A stretch of 64,000 nucleotides of DNA from contig JABYQQ010000009.1 of NCBI GenBank assembly GCA_022605405.1, positions 1,860,001-1,924,000 on the forward strand. The letters are read 5' to 3'. The notes beneath the pieces are model-generated. The model saw nothing but the letters and a program-made list of their open reading frames with translations, was not told where the DNA came from and did no database searches. Below, piece by piece: positions 19,147 through 29,277 of this stretch; positions within the stretch are counted from its first letter, which is position 1, and each line of letters begins with the position of its first letter. This stretch comes from Earliella scabrosa. Taxonomy: Eukaryota; Basidiomycota; Agaricomycetes; Polyporales; Polyporaceae. A program made the position numbers and the translations under genes.

Positions 19147-21361
19147 ATGGCATCCCAGCAAGAGCACGACGAACGGAGGCCGTTACTGAATAGAAGTTCT
19201 GGGTCGCCGACATCGAGCAGGTCCATAGGAGAGACGGAGACGTCCACGTTGCGGCCAACAGACTCGCATTCCGAAAACAGCGAAGCGACTGGACAACAAG
19301 CGCTCGGGGCACTCTTCTCCTCTCTCCTCATCGACTCGGTTCCTGGTGAGTCTCTTGTCTGCTCTCTCCCTCCATACCACACATTCTTACGACTAGCATT
19401 CAAGTAATACTGTCTTATGTGCTGCAAAACTCTATCCAGACTGTATCCGTGCTCGTCACCGGCCGCTTAGGCCCTGACGAGCTTTCCGCAGCCGCATTCT
19501 CGTTGATGCTGGCTATGGTATTGGGTGAGCCTTACGTTCTGTAAGAAGTAACTGCTAGCTAATATATGCTGTAGGCTGGTGCATCGCACTAGGTGGGACG
19601 ACGGCCCTCGACACCCTCGGATCGCAGGCCTTCACTGGAGGCGACCGTCCATCCGTGTCGATCCACTTGCAACGCTGCATCATCCTTCTCTGGGTCCTCT
19701 TCGTCCCCATCGCGCTCCTGTGGGCGTTCATCGAACCCGTTCTTCTCCTTCTTGGCCAGGAAGAACGCCTCAGCAGTGACGTACAGTCCTTCCTGCGGGT
19801 CTTGATCGTCGGCGCACCAGGCTACATCGGCTTCGAGAGCCTGAAGAAGTATCTGCAATGTCAAGGTACGTGATCCAAGCTTCCCGAGCACCACGTCCGA
19901 TGGGCTCGGGATGTGTCGTGGTCGCTCCAGCCATGCCTGTGCTGAGAGCCTGCCTGACGCGCACATAGGGATCATGCGCGCAGCGACTTACGTTTTGGTC
20001 GCGGCCGCGCCCGTCAACCTGGCACTGAACGTGTATCTGGTGCATCACACGGCGCTGGGCCTCCTCGGGTCGCCCCTCGCTATCTCCATAACGTTTTGGC
20101 TGTGCTTCGGGCTTCTTGCGTGCGTAACGGCATATTCGCCTGCGCACCGGAAGAACGGGACGTGGGCGGGCTTCCAGCCCGCCATCGTTCTGGACGTCGG
20201 GAGCTGTTTCGACTTTCTCAAGCTTGCGATCCCCGGCATCCTCATGGTTGGCACTGAGTGGTATGTCGCTCAGTTACACGAGAGTGCGTCATGAACTGAC
20301 GAGTGGTCTTCGTAGGGCTGCCTTCGAGATCGTTGCGCTAGCTGCAGGTCGACTAGGGTCTCTTCCACTGGCGGCGCAGTCAGTCATTATGACGACGGAT
20401 CAGAGTAAGTCTCTTACGTATCCCAACCATGGGACAGACGAGAGGAGTACTGATGGCCCGCTAGTCATGAACACCATTCCATTCGGAATAGGTGAGCGAT
20501 TTCTGCCCTCCGTGATATGCAGGGTCCAATTTCCTTGACAGGTGTCGCCGCTTCCGCTCGTGTGGGCAACTTCATCGGTGCACGAGACGCTACCTCTGCG
20601 AAACGCGCTAGCCATGCATCCGCCCTTCTCAGCGTGGTTGCTGGGGCAATCGTTATGACAGCGCTGATGGCGACTAAAGATGTGAGTCCCTGGCGGCGGT
20701 ATGATGTCCTACATCACGTTGATTATATCCGACCCCCGTCTTGCCTCCAAACCTGAATTCTAGGTATTCGGCTATATTTATAGCGACGACGCCGCGGTGG
20801 TCGAGCTTGTGAGCAGGGTTATGCCGCTCGTCGCCTCGTTTCAGGTATGTGGCGTGGCGTTTGCGTTCGATGCCGTCACACACGGCCGCCTGACTGTTCA
20901 ACCAATAGATTGCAGACGGATTGGCTGGCTCGTGCGGAGGTGTTCTCCGTGGTCAAGGTCCGTTACTTGTAATCAGCTTCGCGATGGAGTGTTCACGAGG
21001 ACTGTGTTCAGGGCGTCAGCATCTAGGGGCGTTCTTCAATCTCATTGCATACTACGTTCTGGCACTACCCTTAGGGATCACCCTCGCTTTCCACCCGGAG
21101 ACGCACCTTGGGCTGCAAGGGCTCTGGATAGGTCAGTAGCTCGACTGAATATTCCTCGAGGATGGTCTCTCGTTGACATTGCCTTCGTCGCTTGTAGGCC
21201 AAGTGATTGCCCTGTTCATTGTTGGGCTGAGCGAGTACGGGGTAGTCTGGCTGGGAACCGACTGGGAGAAGGAAGTACGGCGCGGCGTCGAACGGAACCA
21301 AGCAGATGCGAAGAGGAGACAGATGCACCAGGATCGCGCTCGGTGTGCCGGCGATAGATGA
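19147..21361 (+). CDS. MATE-family multidrug/toxin extrusion transporter
   Basis: Eleven exons: 19147-19345, 19405-19524, 19575-19865, 19969-20260, 20316-20404, 20465-20491, 20542-20681, 20764-20844, 20909-20957, 21012-21131, 21198-21361; about 523 residues. A polar Ser/Thr/Glu-rich N-terminus of about 50 residues is followed by around twelve hydrophobic spans. MATE hallmarks include [18 protein letters not shown] in span 1-2, [27 protein letters not shown], and [13 protein letters not shown] at the equivalent place in the second half. It is closest in layout to the fungal ERC1-type group. Expected role: proton- or sodium-driven export of organic cations or toxic small molecules at the plasma or vacuolar membrane; the substrate is unknown. 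The phases of all ten introns agree. Confidence 0.93.
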
Positions 21362-22011
21362 TGAAGGGTATACAAGAAGTACGTCCCCGTGCACTTTGTG
21401 CGACGGAAGAACATAGACTGTAGATTGTATTGAGAGGGCGTGAATGATGAACGCCCGAATTCTTAAGTCCGTACCGCATGCGACGCGTTTGAGAGCTGTC
21501 TACATGACCCCGTCAGTGGTCTTTTCTACCAAGTTCTTCGCCTTAGGTAGTGTTGTTCGTAACTCTGACTCACGAGAGATAGAAACACGACTGTGCTGAA
21601 CGCCTGCGGGCCGGAACGTCCTCCGGGCCGCAAACATACAGAGCGGCCTAGACCGGTGCTCGACGAGACCTCGAATGCTTCCGCTCTCGACTCTCGGTTC
21701 GAGCCCTGCTTGAGGCCTTCAGAACACATCTTGATTTTGTCAACGATGGTCCAGACAGTCCACACACAGTCAGATCGCTCGTATACGAGTGTATGGTTCG
21801 GGGCAAGTCCGACGAGGTCCGACGATGCTCAAGAATAACCACGTCGAGCACGAGTCTAGGCTCATGTGGACGGTGGCTCCTCGGCAAGATCGCTTCCGTA
21901 CTCCAAGCATAGCTTGTCCGACAGGGGCATATATGAAGGCTACGTTGTGACGATCGGATAGTACCACAACCCACTTTACACACCACCACACCGCACCTAC
22001 TCTTCCAAGAC
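21362..22011. other. intergenic, no gene seen
   Basis: 3' region of the transporter gene and promoter of the dehydrogenase gene. CATATATG at 21929-21936 lies about 80 bases before the next start codon and could serve as a weak TATA element. Confidence 0.4.
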
Positions 22012-23307
22012 ATGCCGAACCCAAACAAGGTCACCGAACGGCTCTTCCAATCGCCCTCAAAGTATATTCAAGGTCCCTACGCCATCCAAAATGCCGCCAA
22101 GTACCTTTCAAAACTAGGCAAGGCCCCTCTCCTGATTTGTGATGACATCGTCTGGAATATCGGTAGGTGCTGTATGCAAATCTAATCATCCGAATTGCTG
22201 ACGGATGACTGGTAGCCGGAAAGAGCCTCGTGAGCGCACTCGAGCAGGCCGAGTTCAAGGTGTACCGCGCCGTCTTTGGCGGAGAGGCCTCACGAGAGGA
22301 GGTCGAACGCCTGAACGCACTCGGCCGCGAGCAGTCCTCCGATTTCGTCATCGCGCTCGGAGGCGGGAAGACGATCGACACGGCCAAGACCGTCGCGGAT
22401 GGTCTCGCTCTGCAGGTCGCGATCATACCCACAACCGCATCGACAGACGCACCATGTTCCGCACTCTCCGTGCTCTACCGCCCGTCGGGCGAGTTCCACT
22501 GCTACACGTTCTTCGACAAGAACCCGACCATCGTCCTCGTCGACACCACCGTCGTCTCGAAGGCGCCGCCCCGCTTCCTCGCCGCAGGGATGGGCGATGC
22601 GATCGCGACGAACGTCGAGGCGCGGCAGTGCATGAACAGCACTAACTTTGGGGGAGGGCTGCAGACCGAGGTGTCGTCGGCGATCTGCCAGAAGTGCGAG
22701 GAGATCCTGTTCAAGTACGGCAAGCAGGCGTACGAGGCGTGCAAGGTTCACGCCGTCACGCCTGCGCTTGAGGCCGTCGTTGAGGCGAACACGCTCTTGT
22801 CTGGACTTGGGTTTGAGTCGGGTGGACTGGCTGCAGCACATGCGGTATGCTTTCTTTCTCGCGAGATGCTAGAAGTGACGCTGACGCCGACGGTGGTAGA
22901 TCCACAACGGCATGACTGCGATTGAAGAACTCCATACATTGCTCCATGGAGAGAAAGGTGCGCTTGATACACGGGGTAATGCACATGCTAGCGGATTGAC
23001 ACGCACCTTCACAGTTGCCTTCGGTACCATCTGCCAGCTTGTCCTCGACGGCGCCCCCACCACCGAGATCGACCGCTACATCGAGTTCATGCTCTCCGTC
23101 GACCTTCCCGTGAACTTCGAACAACTTGGCATCCCCAATGTCAAGGATGAGGAGCTGAGGCGCGTGGCCGAACTCGCGTGCGCCGAGGGCGAGACGATTT
23201 GGAACTTGGATAGGGTGATCAACGTCGACCTCGTCTATGGGGCAATCAAGGCCGCAGATGCTGCTGGGCGAGATTACATCCGGAGAACGGGTTGGAAGAA
23301 GAATTAG
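22012..23307 (+). CDS. glycerol dehydrogenase-like iron-type alcohol dehydrogenase
   Basis: Four exons (22012-22162, 22216-22844, 22900-22957, 23015-23307), about 376 residues, the usual GldA length. The nucleotide-binding signature GGGKTIDTAK is followed by IIPTTASTDAPCS, which lines the NAD and metal site. Metal ligands are expected at the Asp of AAGMGDAIATNVEA and at the two His of GGLAAAHAIHNGM, all present. The likely reaction is NAD-dependent oxidation of glycerol to dihydroxyacetone, or of a related polyol; the fungal substrate is not proven. No targeting signal is seen, so cytosolic. The start is chosen because the protein from this ATG (MPNPNKVTERLFQSP) matches the usual family N-terminus. 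Confidence 0.93.
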
Positions 23308-24203
23308 AGCCGAGCGCGACGGGAGCACAAGTTGGACTTTGAGCGAGAAAGCTGTATCATAGTAGAGTAAAACTAGAGTAAGTAACACTCGAGTTAGGAC
23401 CACTTCAGGGTGGAATCGGAAATCTCCGGATGTGGCTGTGTAAACCGAAACTTCCGTTGCTCGTCAACTTCATCCACCACCACCACCTCGCTCACCCTGG
23501 AGAGTGCAGAAAACGTTGTCTCTTTGACTGCTCTTGTCAGGACTGCTGTGAAATCGCCACACAACTCAGGCATCGCATCGCCGCCGAATGGCTTGTGGCG
23601 GCCATTGGGCGCTGAGGTAGTCGCTGTACTGGAACGGCGGCGTGTGCGACTCCAGTGTTTCTCGCCGGTACACTCTACCTGGCAGGGAACTGAACCCGGA
23701 CCGATTCTTTGGTCGGTATAAAGGTACGATGTTACACTCAAGTCGATCTCACACGAGAGCCTCATACTTTGCCAGTTGCCAGTGAATAGGCAACGTCATA
23801 CGCGACCCTCAGGTGCAAGGAAGAATGAACTTCGTAGGTGTCTATGTCATCCAACCGTGCGTATACGTGCTATTTTCAGTATATCACAGACCTCCTCCCT
23901 CAGCTCACCCCATCTGTTCAGTGTGGCGTAACAGCGCAATTATTCCATTCAATAGACAATGCACACTGCGCCGGTCATTTTGAGCGGCCCATTCAGTTCC
24001 AGAAATTTGCACTTCGACCAGCCCCCAGAGGGTAGGCTCTGAGACAGTGCGCCCCATGCTATGACTGAGGTGACGGGCACCACACTCCGTTATGCTCGAC
24101 TCATGCTCCTTCGATGGCACTCAGAGCAGCTGCACAGCTGCATCGTGTTCAGCAACGGCCACGATCACCCCGTCACTCTCTTTCCTGAGCGTTGTCCCTC
24201 AGA
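23308..24203. other. intergenic, no gene seen
   Basis: No domain-bearing frame on either strand. Confidence 0.5.
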
Positions 24204-24211
24204 TATATAAA
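24204..24211 (+). promoter_or_regulatory. TATA box of the small secreted protein gene
   Basis: TATATAAA, 112 bases upstream of the start codon at 24323. A C/T-rich stretch lies between it and the ATG, a pattern common in strongly expressed fungal genes. An upstream ATG at 24214 may open a short upstream frame. Confidence 0.5.
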
Positions 24212-24322
24212 CAATGCCTTCCGGAAGTGCTCCTGCATCAATCACACTCTCTTCCTTCCTACTCACGATCGACTGTACTCACCTTTTAATCCCTTTATTC
24301 CTTCCCCATTTATCATTTCACC

Positions 24323-24910
24323 ATGCAGATGCGCAACCTCTTCGCCCTCATCGCGTCCGCGGCCTCCCTCGTCGCCGCTCAGAATGTCGTCATCCACAAG
24401 CCCGTGCCCGGAATCTCCGCCACCCCCGGCGAGAGCTTCCTGGTCGACATCGAGCTTCCCGTACGTCCTCCTCCCGAACCCATCAGCCCACCGCCCACAG
24501 CTCACACTCTGAACATTCTGTGCAGAACAGCCTCACGCCGACCGAGGAGATCTCGGTGGCCATCGGCCTGCTGAGCTGCACCGGCCGCGCGCCGCCGGGG
24601 ACGTGCGACGGGCTCGACACCAGGCAGACGTTCGGCTCGCTCCTCTTTGCGGGCGAGTACCACCCCGTTCTGGTCCCCGGAAGCGAGGGGCGCTCGCAGA
24701 ACTACACCGTCGTCGTCCCGGAGGGCTTCAAGACCGGGCCGGCGTTGCTCTCCGTCGCGCACTTCAGTCTGATTGGGGTGCGTCTCGCGTTGCTTGTTGC
24801 GTTGAATTTGCTGGAGAGTCCTGACTGACACACCCCATTGTGGCTTTGTGGTGCAGGCCTCGTCGGCTCCTACTCTCGAGGTTGTGAAGGAGACGATCTG
24901 GATCTACTGA
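24323..24910 (+). CDS. small secreted protein, unknown function
   Basis: Three exons (24323-24460, 24526-24777, 24857-24910), 147 residues. A clear signal peptide (MQMRNLFALIASAASLVAA) is followed by a mature domain of about 128 residues beginning QNVVIHKPVPGISATPGESF. The mature part has a single Cys pair in LLSCTGRAPPGTCDG and one N-glycosylation site (NYTVVV), and reads as alternating strands and loops ending ETIWIY. The shape suggests a compact beta-sandwich, but I recognise no named domain. It may be an effector-like or wall-associated protein; this is inference. The gene stands alone with its own TATA box. Confidence 0.85.
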
Positions 24911-26296
24911 AGGAGAGGTCCACTTTCCTTTCTCTCAGGAGCTCCCGGTGCAGCGGCGCGGTAGCGTGGCTTGACGATTTGCGTATGCATGGACTTACGG
25001 ACTGTTGACGGACTCCATACGGACTTGAATGATTATGCTACATGCAGTGGTTCACATCCTGCCGCGAAGCCTTCCCCGTGAAATGGTCTCTCCGGACGGT
25101 ACGTACCGATATCGGAGAGACTATTATCAGCTCACCAGTGCACGGACATTGGTGCCTCACATCACTGTAAGTATGTCCATATCCCGTCGACGATGCATCG
25201 TGCTCATCACCAACCATGGACTCCCGCCGTCGATGATCAGATGCGCCCACCCTTCCTATGAGCCATTCCGAACCTCCGCTCCGTATATACTTATGGAGTA
25301 TGCTTTACTTCAGCCTTCCGCGTGCGCACAACGCTGATGAAGTACACGCTAGAAGCTGGCATCACCATCACGCATCATGATTAACACTGAGCAGTAGATG
25401 TGAACGGCTGAATAGGTACATCTGTTGGAAGTTGGGATTTGGAACTTGGTTGAACCGGGTCGGCAGCATGAACTCCGATACATACTTAATTGATCAGACC
25501 CTCGTCCTTGGGTCCGTCCCTGATGCTCGCGCGCCAGGTACATACCAACTGACGTCTTCACGACAAGGAACCCGCGACCGCGCCCAGCCGTCGAACGGTC
25601 GAGCTCGTGGTGAGCACATCAGATCACTCAACGAGTCCCAAGAGGCTTAGAAGTTAGGGCCAGAGCAATATACTTGTGTAGGGTATGTACTCGCCGGAGC
25701 CTGGACAAGCGGGAGGCGCATATAATCCTACATTGCGCGCAGGTACATGTACAGCTAGGGATACAGATCGTACAAACGCGGCGAACCCACCACCACTGCC
25801 ACTGCGCGGGGGAAGCGTGCGCGCTCTGGCTGATTTATGTGGCCCTGCACCGCGCGTGTCGGTGCGAGGGGCCGAGGCCAGGAGAGGGCGGATTTTGCGA
25901 GCGCGAGCGGGAGGGGAGGAGACGTGTCTGTGGCCAACGAGCGAACGGCGCCGTGGGCGCGACCGAGCAACCGTGAAAGGGGGACGTAAGGTATGCACAG
26001 CGGAAGGCGGAGAAGATGGAGTAGTAGAGTAGCCATTGCAATAACCAAGAAAACAGAGCGCAACGGTCGAATGCACCTCTAGCCGCGGCTAATGCGGACG
26101 CGCGAGAGCGGGGACCCTCGCGCGAGGTGTGTGTGTCGAAGGTGAGAATGTGAAAAGATGGAATGCAGATGCGGATGCGGACAACAATGCGGACACGAGC
26201 TTGCACACTCAACAACGTTGGAACACCACCGAAACGCGGTCGTTACCAAGCCGTAATGGACATCGTCACGGAAGACCCAAACCAGACAGACCCAGA
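24911..26296. other. intergenic, no gene seen
   Basis: Nearly 1.4 kb with scattered short frames that conflict between strands and lack domains. The right end is the 3' region of the next minus-strand gene. Confidence 0.5.
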
Positions 26297-28364
26297 TCAC
26301 CTCCGCCGCGCCAGTGGCGGCTGCAGCATAGCGAAATCGTCGAGCCCGTCCCCGTCCTCACTATACACCGACCCACGCGTCATGGTCGACGGATTCCTTG
26401 CCAGCATCGACGGGCCCGCAGGCCCCGACCCCGACGGTGCGGTCATGTCCACGCTCGGGCGGATTCCCGGCGAGGGCAGCGGCGAGGACGGCAGCGTCGC
26501 GAGCGGCGGCTCACGGAATGCGCGATGCATCCTCAGCGTCGTGTAGCTGCTGCTATGGCTCAGCGCAGCACCGACCCCAGCACTATACGCATACGAGGGT
26601 CCGCCGGCCGTCGCGCTGTTGTTCCGGCTGTGCGCGGGCGAGGAGTACGGCGAGCCGGTGAGCGCGGCGGAGCCGCGGCGCGACTCGCGGCCGGCCATGT
26701 ACGCGGACGAGCGGAGCGTCGCGGGCGCGGTGACGACGGGCTGGGGCATGTCGGGCATGTCCGCGCCGCCGTAGATAGTCGCCATCTCGAGCATGCGGTC
26801 GATCTCGACGGACGAGACTGAGGCAGACGAGACGGAGCCGTGCGTGCTGCCGGGGCCTCCGCGAGGCCGGGGGACCGCCGCTTGCCGCAGAACGGACGAA
26901 GAGGCGAGCGAGTTGTCGGGCGTGAGCGCGAGGCGGCCGCCCCAGTAGGGCGAGGTGCCGGGGATGGCCTCGGTCGAGGGGTCGAATGTGGAAGAGCGGC
27001 GGAGGCCTGAGGAACGCGCTGCGGGGGAGTAGGCCGCTACTGGTGGCGGGCTGGGGCTTGCGCGGGTGCGAGGGAGGGCGTATGTCGAGGAGCCCCCTGC
27101 GGTGTTGCCCAGCGCGGTCGCGCCGAGGCCTGTCGGGGAGGTAAGGTTCGCGGCGGAGAGCGGGCCGAGGATGGGACCTGCTGCGCGCTCGCCGAAGGGG
27201 TCTTTGGGATCGGGGGAGGTGGGCGTGATGAGACCGCTGCTGATGTAGGGCGGGTTCTCACGGGGGACCTGCTGCATGCCGCCGTAGGCAGAGTCGGCGG
27301 GCGAGATTGGGCTGGTGATGGCGGACACCTGGGACTGGAGGAGGAGCGGGCGGGGGCCGACGGACTTCTCGGGATCGCGGGGAGAGCGAGCTTCGTCGAG
27401 CTTGGAGAAGCTGCGCGTCTTCTTGGCTTTGCGCCGGTTAAGGAAGTACCAGAGCACCATCCCTGAACCTACGACGCCGATGACACCGACGCACACGGCG
27501 ATGACGATGATTGTGACCCTTTACGAGGAAAACAAGTCGACAGGTTAGATAGCAACGGGCGGAGCGGAGGGCAATGACTTACTTCGCGTTGACACGGCCC
27601 CGGTTGTTGTTGTCATCGCTGTAGAGAATGGCCGCAGTGGTAAGAGGGTTCGTCGGGATGCAGGACTCGTCGCTGGTGATGTCCCCAAGAACCGGGAGCA
27701 TGGTCGAGGTCTCTGCGTAGCCGTCTTGGTCCTTGTACATGAGGACGACGATGGAGTCGCGGGGGACGTCCATGAGGTACTTGCTCGCACCGGCGACGGA
27801 AATGGTCGAGTTGATCTCGTCGACGGCGAACGACGCACCCTTGGGCACGAACGCACGGACGGTGGGCGCGGCAAAGGCGGGGTCATGGGCGAGGGTGAAG
27901 GACTCACACTGGCTGAGGGGCTCGACGGGCGAGTAGCGAGGCGCAAAGGGAAGCGAGTTGAGCGGGAGACAGGCGGTGTTGTCCGTATCGGACTCCTCGA
28001 TGACGAGGACGTCGGAGACGAGGGCTGCGCCATCGCCGTTGGCATCATCGAGGGAGGCAATGAACTCTGTGCCGGCGGGGAAGGGGAGGAAGGTGACCAT
28101 GACGCCGGACTCGGAGGTCGAGTTCCACGCATCGGCGGGGAGGGGGATGAAGACGGGGGTGCCATTCACCGGGAGGACGGAGAGGGTGAGCGGGAGGGCG
28201 TCGGGGGGCGTTCCGCCTGCAAAGTTGACGGAGAAACCGCCACACTGCTTGACGGCGGAAAACTGGATGGTGGCGAAGCGGGCGGCGACTTGGGGAAGAA
28301 GGGCAGAGGCGAAGAGGAAGTAGAGGCCAAAGCCGACCAGGGCGGCGAAAGAGGAAGAGAACAT
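26297..28364 (-). CDS. single-pass membrane protein with beta-rich ectodomain
   Basis: Two exons (28364-27583 and 27518-26297, 64-base intron) encode about 667 residues. A signal peptide (MFSSSFAALVGFGLYFLFAS) leads to an ectodomain of about 235 residues with paired Cys (KQCGGFSV, TACLPLN, SQCESFTL, DESCIPTN), N-glycosylation sites, and two similar halves that each start with a QC-x-x-F motif, suggesting an internal duplication. One membrane span (VTIIVIAVCVGVIGVVGSGM) is followed by NRRKAKK and a disordered Ser/Pro/Gly-rich tail of about 385 residues. I know this layout from many agaricomycete genomes, but no function is established. It differs from the two other single-pass proteins in this window by having a real Cys-containing ectodomain. 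A start at 28364 is chosen because it places the signal peptide at the N-terminus. Confidence 0.88.
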
Positions 28365-29277
28365 CGGGAGCCTGCTCGACGCGGGGGACGGCGAGAGAGG
28401 AGGCGGCCGGCGTGGAACGAATGGACGCGGTCCAGCTGGTCCTGCTTGGTGCACAGCAGCGAGCTTCACAAAGGCCGACGCTTCAAGCGGACATCCAGAG
28501 CCCAGCAGTCGGCGGCGGGGGCGCTGTGGACAGACGGAAGGTATGTACACAACGAGAACTTGAAGGCGGAAGACAAGAGCCAGAGAACCCGTCCCGCTGC
28601 GGGCAGCGCACGAATGGATGCGACCCACGAGCCGCGCGCGGCCTGGGCTGATATGATCACCCCGCCATCACCCATCCTCCCCTCCGACTCGGCCAACTGT
28701 TCGCGACGCTGGGCGACCGCCTCTCCGCCGTTCCTGGTGATCCCCCGTGCCAGCGTGCGCGTTGGCCCAGCGTTGGCCGCGCGCGCATGACGATCGCTTT
28801 CCAGGTCTTCCATGTTGTCCTCCCCCTCCTTCTCAACGTTCTCTCCACCGCCCCCAGCCCCCTTCATCTTCTTGCCGGCGGTAGCGATGGGGCGTTCTCT
28901 TCCAAGTCCCCTTCCGACGCCCGTCTCTATGGCAATCACCACCCCAGTCAAGATCATTTAATTTTAACCTTGGCTCAGCCCAGGCCTCCCAACACTAACT
29001 CCGCAACATGAGAAAGCATGAGAAGCAAACGTGAATACATACTTATTACTCTCCATCTCCGCAGGCCTCGTCAAAGCTCACAGTAAACGTCGTCCCTGCG
29101 TCGAAGTTCGAACGATGGATTCTCCGAAGGGAGATTGGCTCGTCACATGACCGCGTCAGGAACGTGCACCCCGACCGCGTTCCTATCCGCGTCGAGTTCA
29201 GAACCACATCGAGTAAGGGCATTAAGTAGGTATGATACAGTTGCGATGTCGAATCCGCACGACGCGAACGGTCAAAA
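28365..29277. other. intergenic, no gene seen
   Basis: Upstream region of the membrane-protein gene and 3' region of the E1 alpha gene. A C/T-rich plus-strand stretch at 28785-28960 is not coding by any signal I can see. Confidence 0.5.

Noticed and set aside
22290..22841. 183-codon minus-strand frame inside the glycerol dehydrogenase gene
   Set aside because: Antisense shadow caused by high GC at third positions; no domain.
24214..24828. 204-codon frame overlapping the small secreted protein gene
   Set aside because: It reads through two clear introns in a different frame; the spliced model has a proper signal peptide and ends.
27726..28790. 354-codon plus-strand frame opposite the third membrane-protein gene
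   Set aside because: It is Gly/Arg/Glu-rich with no domain and mirrors the codon pattern of the minus-strand gene, which has a signal peptide, a span and a well-placed intron.
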